This document shows, piece after piece, positions 15,439 to 19,793 of a DNA stretch of 19,793 bases. The notes below the pieces were generated by a model that was not told the DNA's origin, made no database searches, and worked only from the letters and a program-made list of their open reading frames with translations. The stretch lies in the NCBI GenBank assembly GCA_040902925.1, contig JBBDWJ010000225.1:1-19793 (forward strand), written 5' to 3'. The stretch is from JBBDWJ01 sp040902925 (GTDB taxonomy: Bacteria > Acidobacteriota > Terriglobia > Bryobacterales > UBA6623). The translations under genes were made by a program, and so were the position numbers. Position 1 is the stretch's first letter. Each line of letters starts with the position of its first letter.

Positions 15439-16986
15439 GGGGCCAATCCGCCAGGGGATGAACTCGCGGTGGCCTAACGCTTCGCTGAAAGTCTTTCGGC
15501 CAGACGCCACTTCCAGGACCAGCTCATACATCCGTGTGCCGACCGCCGCGATGTCTTCGTCCCCGTCGGCGATCGTGCCCGCGTTGATGTCCATGTCCTC
15601 TTCCATGCGATGGGCTGTGTCCGAGTTCGAAGCGACTTTGATCACAGGAATCGTCGGAAATCCGAAGCAGCTACCACGCCCTGTCGTAAACAAGCAGACA
15701 TTGCAGCCGCCCGCGGCCATGCCCGTGACCGACGTCGGATCGTACCCTGGCGTGTTCATGAACACAAAGCCCTTGCTCGTGATCCGCTCGGCGAATTCGT
15801 ACACGCCTGTTAGGTTCGACGTTCCGCCCTTCGCCACGGCCCCCAGTGACTTTTCCGCGATATTCGTCAACCCGCCAGCCTTATTGCCCGGCGACGGATT
15901 GCTGTCGAAAGTCGGAGCGCCCTGGAAGCCGCCGACGTAACGCTTGTACCACTCGATCTTGCCCAGCAGTTTCTCTCCCACTTCCCGACTCACGGACCGG
16001 CGCGTCAGCAAGTGCTCAGCGCCGTAAACCTCCGTTGTCTCGGCAAGACAAACGGTACCGCCACGCTTGACGAGCAAATCCGAAAAATAACCTACCGCGG
16101 GATTCGCCGTGATGCCGGAAAAGGCATCGGAACCTCCGCACTCCAATGCGGCGGTCAGCGCCGAGGCCGGGCACGCAACGCGCTCCGCCTTGCCCACTTC
16201 CGCGATCAGCTCCCGAACCGCTTTGACGCTGTCAGCTATGGCATGGCGGGTCCCGCCGCTTTCCTGCAAGGTAAAGCCCCGGCGGGGCGCCGCGCCGTTT
16301 CCATTGGGCCCTTCGCGCAAGTAGTAGCTGACTTGGTTGACCTCGCAGCCGAGCCCGACCATGACGGCCGCGGCGACATTGGGATGGTCCGCCAGCCCCT
16401 CTAGCGTTTCGCGCAGCAACTGCGTATCGGGACCCTCCGCCTGGCCGCAACCGTCGCCGTGGGGAAAGCACACCACGCCGTCGATCCCCGAGCCCTCAAA
16501 CGACTCGTTGCGAAACGCCGCCTCGACTTTCTGAGTGGCGTAGGCAGCGCAGTTACTCGCACCTATTACTGCGACATAGTTGCGTGTACCGACCCGGCCG
16601 TCAGCCCTCGGGTAGCCAAGAAATGTTTGCGCCGCATGAAGCGGAATATGACTCTGATCGTTGAGCGCGGTGGCGAATTCGTACTCCCGCGAGCCGATGT
16701 CGAAGAGCAGGTTATGAACGTGGACCAGATCGCCTGCCTGGATGGGTTCACGGGCGGTGCCGATCACCTCTCCGTACTTGATGACCACGGCGCCCTCGCC
16801 GATCTCGCGGACGGCGACCTTATGCCCCGCGCCGATCGCCTGCCGCACGCGAATTTCGCGGCCTTCAAACGAGGCTACGGCGCCGACGCTTAGCGCGATG
16901 CGCGCCACGACCACATTGTCGTTCGGGTTGAGCCGGATAAACGGCTTGTCGGGTCTGACGCTCTGTTCGAGAGAAACGATTGACAT
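15430..16986 (-). CDS. UxaA-family hydrolyase (altronate/galactarate-type dehydratase)
   Basis: A 518-residue, full-length member of the altronate dehydratase family: an N-terminal SAF domain (about 12-95) followed by the large catalytic domain (about 118-518). Conserved parts are GYPRADGRVGTRNYVAVI (124-141), FPHGDGCGQ, the block ECGGSDAFSGITANPAVG (282-299), AETTEVYGAEHLL, and GRGSCFGFPTIPVIKVASNS (437-456). The family contains iron-dependent enzymes that remove water from altronate (UxaA) or galactarate (GarD), giving a 2-keto-3-deoxy sugar acid; related split proteins act on sulfolactate. Which substrate applies here is open. The ATG at 16986 is chosen over 17031 because AAGAAGAG lies 6 bases before it and the extension (MNPNRNRNR) looks like non-coding repeat. 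The GAF gene is upstream on the same strand. Confidence 0.92.
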   Translation of the reverse strand: MSIVSLEQSVRPDKPFIRLNPNDNVVVARIALSVGAVASFEGREIRVRQAIGAGHKVAVREIGEGAVVIKYGEVIGTAREPIQAGDLVHVHNLLFDIGSREYEFATALNDQSHIPLHAAQTFLGYPRADGRVGTRNYVAVIGASNCAAYATQKVEAAFRNESFEGSGIDGVVCFPHGDGCGQAEGPDTQLLRETLEGLADHPNVAAAVMVGLGCEVNQVSYYLREGPNGNGAAPRRGFTLQESGGTRHAIADSVKAVRELIAEVGKAERVACPASALTAALECGGSDAFSGITANPAVGYFSDLLVKRGGTVCLAETTEVYGAEHLLTRRSVSREVGEKLLGKIEWYKRYVGGFQGAPTFDSNPSPGNKAGGLTNIAEKSLGAVAKGGTSNLTGVYEFAERITSKGFVFMNTPGYDPTSVTGMAAGGCNVCLFTTGRGSCFGFPTIPVIKVASNSDTAHRMEEDMDINAGTIADGDEDIAAVGTRMYELVLEVASGRKTFSEALGHREFIPWRIGPVL

Positions 16987-16992
16987 GGGAAA

Positions 16993-17000
16993 CTCTTCTT
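16993..17000 (-). promoter_or_regulatory. Ribosome binding site of the UxaA-family gene
   Basis: On the minus strand AAGAAGAG is followed by a 6-base spacer and the ATG at 16986. It supports that start rather than the ATG 15 codons upstream. Confidence 0.5.
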
Positions 17001-17055
17001 GAGGCCGGTTGCGATTGCGGTTAGGGTTCAAGAAAACCCCCGGCCTATGGTGGGA

Positions 17056-17508
17056 TCAGGAAGCTCGCTCGGCCAGAATCCGGCCTACAGCGAGCAACAA
17101 CTCGGTTTCGTCGTCCCGGAACTGCCTCTCCTGGCTCGTTCCAATGCCGAGAGCCCCGACGGCCGTTTCACCAGCCAGCAGCGGCACACAAATGGATCCC
17201 TTCACGCCCGTCTGCCGGGCGCCCGGCCGCGCGGCGCCGCTTTGATCGGTCTGGAGGTTGCAGAGATCCACCGGGGCCTTGCGCGCAACGGCCAGGCCCG
17301 CGATACCCTTGCCCACGGGAATCTTCTCGATCATCGGGAGCAGCTCAGGCGGGATATACCCGACCCGCGCTTCCAGATGCAAGAGTCCATCCGGCCCAAG
17401 CCTGTGAATGGTGCCCGTCTCCGCGCCCAAGTGCTCGGCGGTCAGCCGAAGCACCTCGCGCGGATTTCCGGCCTGCTTGCTGACTTGCTCCAAAAACAAC
17501 CCGTCCAT
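17056..17508 (-). CDS. Stand-alone GAF-domain protein
   Basis: A 150-residue cytosolic protein made of one GAF domain (about 18-147) and nothing else. Recognisable GAF elements are GTIHRLGPDGLLHLEARVG, VGKGIAGLAVARKAPVDLCNL, and GSICVPLLAGETAVGALGIG followed by an FRDDETELLLAVGRIL helix. GAF domains bind small ligands such as cyclic nucleotides, nitrate or haem, or sense redox state; the ligand here is unknown. Cys83 and Cys107 are the only cysteines. The ATG is preceded by AGGAAGAG at 6 bases. It lies 69 bases upstream of the UxaA-family gene on the same strand, so it may be cotranscribed and may sense a metabolite of that pathway; that link is inference. Confidence 0.88.
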   Translation of the reverse strand: MDGLFLEQVSKQAGNPREVLRLTAEHLGAETGTIHRLGPDGLLHLEARVGYIPPELLPMIEKIPVGKGIAGLAVARKAPVDLCNLQTDQSGAARPGARQTGVKGSICVPLLAGETAVGALGIGTSQERQFRDDETELLLAVGRILAERAS

Positions 17509-17514
17509 TGCTGT

Positions 17515-17522
17515 CTCTTCCT
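17515..17522 (-). promoter_or_regulatory. Ribosome binding site of the GAF gene
   Basis: AGGAAGAG on the minus strand, 6 bases before the ATG at 17508. Upstream of it, 17523-17781 holds no gene I can support; a TTGTCA / GAGAAT pair with an 18-base spacer near 17568-17597 is only a weak promoter candidate. Confidence 0.6.
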
Positions 17523-17781
17523 GCTTTGGCGGCGATCGAACGCCTCGACGCTCGGACTCTCATTCTCCCAAACGGCTGAACAAGGTGACAACAAGGCCGC
17601 AGCGGCGAGGCGAAATCGGTTGAGGGCTGCGCTGGATTCCGGTTCGAACACCTTCTGCGGGAGGCTCGGTAACCAAAGGTTGCCGACGACGGGCGGGAGA
17701 TCAGGGCCAGGCCGCCTTCGTATCCGGGAAAGACTCCCCGGCTTTCGTTCGCGGTGGGCCGCTGCTGCCACAAACCCGAAG

Positions 17782-17793
17782 GCGCCTAGGCGC
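17782..17793. repeat. 12-bp palindrome at the stop of the repeat-protein gene
   Basis: GCGCCTAGGCGC is a perfect palindrome whose right end enters the stop codon of the minus-strand gene. It could fold only as a 4-bp stem with a CTAG loop and has no T run on the minus strand, so a terminator role is doubtful. Confidence 0.35.
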
Positions 17794-19064
17794 TACTTTT
17801 TGACTTTTTCGACGGTTGTCTGCGTGGGCCGCAGCTTGCCGTTCGCGCCTGGCTCGTAGACATTCGTTTCCACGGTTTCGCCATCCCCCGAGGGCCGGGT
17901 CACTTTTTCGACGACCTCGCTCTGGCTGAGCTCGCTGGGATCGGCGATACCGCGCGTTTGGGTCGTTGTGGTCTCAACTTTCTCACCGTTGGCCCGCACG
18001 GCCACGTTGCGCTGTACCGATTGCTCCAGCCTCAACCCCGAACCGCCATTCGTATCGCTCGCTCCGCCACCCGATCGGCCACTGCCGAATACCTGAATGG
18101 TCTCGGACGCCGAGCCGTCGGCGTTCTCGACAACCTTTCCGACCGTCCGCTCGGACAGCTTCACCTGGCCGTCCGCCGTGCTGCGCTCCCAAACTTCGGT
18201 CTCGGTCGTTTCGGTATTGCCGGATTTTTCCTTTACCGTGCGCTCGCGCTTCGACTCGGTGAGCCGCCCGTTGACATTCGGCCGGCTGACGACAGTCTCG
18301 ACTACCGCCGCCTTATCGCCCTGGACGGTTTCAACCGATTCGCTCTGTTCGACGACTTCGAAACTTCCGGACGCGCTCGGCCGTTCATTGGTCACCACGG
18401 TACGCGTCTTGCTGCCGGATTTCGATTCGCGCGCGACGGTGCGCTCAGCAGGTCTCATCGTGCCGTTCAGATCCTGCTCATACACCGTCGTGATCTTTTC
18501 CACGCTGCCATCGGGCAGCTTGCGCTCTTCCTCGCGAACCAGCGCCTCCCGGGACTGCTGGCCCTGCGTGTTGTAGCGCTGCACGCGCCGCTCGACAACC
18601 GAATGGTTCGCGGTCTTGGTGACCACCTTCTCGTGGGTCGAGATATAGGGGACCGGCTTGCCGTCCGTTCCTAAAATCGTCTGTGCGGATTGCCCTTCCT
18701 CCGAGCTATTGGTCTCCGACCCGGTTACCGGCGCGCGCATCCGCTGGCCGTTGGGGCCGTACGTGTAGGCCTCAACGTTGCGGGCCTTGGGCTTCTGCGG
18801 GGTCTTGGGTACTTCCGCCTTGGTTTCGGCCTGAGGCTGTTCGGCTGCCTTCTTCGCGTCCTCGGCCGCCTTGGCGCGCGCAGCCTGGGTCGCCCCGCTG
18901 GAGCTTCGGATCATGACGACACCGCTCGACGAGCGCTCGACGGAAGGGCCCTTGGTGGCGGGCGCGGCCTGCTCGGCCCCCTCTTGCTTTTTGGATTCGG
19001 CGCTCTGCGCCGCCGCTGTGGCTGCCGTCAAACTCAGAACAAGCAATGCCGTCAGGTGTTTCAT
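17793..19064 (-). CDS. Secreted repeat-rich protein of unknown function
   Basis: A 423-residue protein, family not recognised. Residues 1-20 are a signal peptide (MKH, LTALLVLSLTAATAAAQ). Residues 21-95 are low-complexity Ala/Lys/Glu/Ser with SSSGVVMIRSSSG in the middle. Residues 96-423 are about ten imperfect copies of a 30-35-residue unit with the pattern VETxVYxxxxNGxLxxSERTV, then a charged stretch and a closing DGS/SGS turn. That looks like a series of beta hairpins: strand, Asn-Gly turn, strand, Gly turn. Unit eight (319-361) carries a Gly/Ser insert. There are no cysteines and no membrane segment, so a soluble or envelope-associated extracytoplasmic protein is likely. GGGAG lies 7 bases before the ATG. 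No enzyme motif is visible. Confidence 0.85.
   Translation of the reverse strand: MKHLTALLVLSLTAATAAAQSAESKKQEGAEQAAPATKGPSVERSSSGVVMIRSSSGATQAARAKAAEDAKKAAEQPQAETKAEVPKTPQKPKARNVEAYTYGPNGQRMRAPVTGSETNSSEEGQSAQTILGTDGKPVPYISTHEKVVTKTANHSVVERRVQRYNTQGQQSREALVREEERKLPDGSVEKITTVYEQDLNGTMRPAERTVARESKSGSKTRTVVTNERPSASGSFEVVEQSESVETVQGDKAAVVETVVSRPNVNGRLTESKRERTVKEKSGNTETTETEVWERSTADGQVKLSERTVGKVVENADGSASETIQVFGSGRSGGGASDTNGGSGLRLEQSVQRNVAVRANGEKVETTTTQTRGIADPSELSQSEVVEKVTRPSGDGETVETNVYEPGANGKLRPTQTTVEKVKK
17796..18779 (-). repeat. About ten tandem protein repeats of 30-35 residues
   Basis: Unit borders by eye (residues): 96-125, 126-154, 155-187, 188-218, 219-251, 252-283, 284-318, 319-361, 362-396, 397-423. 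Shared marks are VE-T-V near the start, an NG or DG turn about 10 residues on, and ERTV-like residues after it (NGTMRPAERTV, NGRLTESKRERTV, DGQVKLSERTV, NGKLRPTQTTV). The DNA copies have diverged, so this is an old array rather than a recent expansion. Confidence 0.75.
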
Positions 19065-19095
19065 GGACCCACTCCCAGGGAAGTACCCTTTTTCT

Positions 19096-19123
19096 AGTGT
19101 ATCGGGCTGTTTGCCAGGGGCAA
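19096..19123 (-). promoter_or_regulatory. Possible promoter of the repeat-protein gene
   Basis: On the minus strand TTGCCC (19123-19118), a 16-base spacer and TACACT (19101-19096), each 4 of 6 to sigma-70 consensus. Transcription would start about 25 bases before the ATG, leaving room for the GGGAG ribosome site. Confidence 0.3.
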
Positions 19124-19229
19124 TCAGAAAACCTTGTACCCATGGCTGGAATTGACCTTACAACGGGTATACAGCCGGAGCGGTTCCCGATGGGACGGGG
19201 CGGCGGCGGAGCAGGCTCGGCCCGGGGCG

Positions 19230-19793
19230 CTATTTCACACAAACGAAACGGGTAGAATCGGCGAACGTCAGCGCCAGGCTTCGGATCGCCCTGTTTTTAC
19301 GGGCGTTTGCCACCAGCTTTCGGCGAAAGCCGGTGCTGATGTGCGAGGACTCGGCCAACTCAATCCGGTCGCAAATTGTTGTGAAACCCAGGCGCTCGAA
19401 TTCGCGGCGCAACTGCGGGTACGTGAACTCGTTGAAGTCGATGCCGAGATGCATGATATCGGGCCCGTGAACGGCCTTCCTCAGGCGGTACCGCAGCGAG
19501 TTGGGCAGCCAGCTATAGAAGGGCATGCCGTACTCCCCCGACCAGGGGCAGAATTTGTTGGTCGATTCGAAATACATAACGCCGCCGGGCTTGAGAGCCT
19601 CATACACCTTTTTGAGCCCCTCCTGCCACCGCTCGACATGCTCGAACACGAACGACACGATAATTCCGTCGTACACATCGCGGCCCAGTTGGTCGTCCTC
19701 CACGTTGCCGATCTCGATGTCGGGGTCGACGCCGTATTCGCTTCCGTAGCGCTTGGCGTACTCGACGAGCTGGGGGCTGATCTCGAGACCCTT
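19230..19793 (-). CDS. SAM-dependent methyltransferase, C-terminal part (5' end beyond window)
   Basis: The frame is open to the right edge, giving the last 187 residues. The visible part begins KGLEISPQLVEYAKRYG, where the acidic Glu is the usual ribose-binding residue after strand 2; the glycine-rich SAM motif I must lie just outside. Then come IIVSFVFEHVERW (position of the post-I catalytic region) and LKPGGVMYFES, typical of class I enzymes of the Methyltransf_11/23 type. The C-terminal half (FTYPQLRREFERLGF) resembles small-molecule or sugar/lipid methyltransferases, but the substrate cannot be told. The GTG at 19703 is not the true start: coding sequence continues in frame upstream. It sits 165 bp upstream of the repeat-protein gene on the same strand. 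Confidence 0.88.
   Translation of the reverse strand, partial: KGLEISPQLVEYAKRYGSEYGVDPDIEIGNVEDDQLGRDVYDGIIVSFVFEHVERWQEGLKKVYEALKPGGVMYFESTNKFCPWSGEYGMPFYSWLPNSLRYRLRKAVHGPDIMHLGIDFNEFTYPQLRREFERLGFTTICDRIELAESSHISTGFRRKLVANARKNRAIRSLALTFADSTRFVCVK

Noticed and set aside
17442..17771. A 109-codon minus-strand frame filling the gap before the GAF gene
   Set aside because: It overlaps the GAF start in another frame, is Arg/Ser-rich and has no family features.
16999..17859. A 286-codon plus-strand open frame over the GAF gene and the gap beyond it
   Set aside because: It is antisense to a clear GAF domain with a good ribosome site and shows no domain or signal of its own.
17958..18674. Long plus-strand frame opposite the repeat protein
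   Set aside because: The minus-strand reading has a signal peptide, ribosome site and regular repeats; the plus-strand product is the mirror of that coding pattern.
19142..19255. Small plus-strand frame ending in a Gly-rich stretch
   Set aside because: It runs over the 3' end of the methyltransferase gene, has no ribosome site and shows only low-complexity GC-driven residues.

Overview
The window is a GC-rich bacterial chromosome segment carrying mostly single-copy housekeeping genes in short operons, mixed with secreted proteins of unknown role. The set (mnmG-rsmG-parA-parB with parS sites, yebC-ruvC, a zinc-type hemB, exported RidA-like and repeat-rich proteins, and a secreted acetyl-xylan-esterase-like hydrolase) fits an Acidobacteriota bacterium of the Bryobacterales/Solibacter kind. 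That placement is inferred from protein style and gene content, not from a search. A run of ten N at 9465-9474 shows that this is a draft or metagenome assembly.

Left part (1-6181): the tail of an unknown gene runs into an exported RidA-family protein on the plus strand. Facing it is a minus-strand series: hemB (porphobilinogen synthase), dacB (PBP4-type D,D-carboxypeptidase, 15 bp behind hemB), a large secreted two-module alpha/beta hydrolase behind its own possible promoter, then pyrF (OMP decarboxylase).

Middle (6467-12807): yebC, ruvC and a small secreted protein run on the plus strand. They collide stop-to-stop with a minus-strand block of mnmG, rsmG, two parS palindromes, parA and parB. 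This is the gidA-gidB-parA-parB order commonly found near the chromosome origin. The two parS sites let ParB load beside its own genes. No dnaA gene, DnaA-box cluster or AT-rich unwinding element is visible, so oriC itself is not claimed.

Right part (12941-19793): purD diverges from mnmG and is followed by a Gfo/Idh/MocA-type oxidoreductase. Facing these are a GAF-domain protein and a full-length UxaA-family dehydratase, so a sugar-acid or polyol oxidation/dehydration role is plausible for this cluster. Then come a secreted protein built from about ten copies of a 30-35-residue repeat and the C-terminal part of a SAM-dependent methyltransferase cut by the window edge.

No tRNA, rRNA, CRISPR array, insertion sequence or phage gene was seen. 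The most distinctive items are the secreted repeat protein, the two-site parS locus, the gap that breaks parA, and the two-module hydrolase. I found no clear new multi-gene defence or mobile system.
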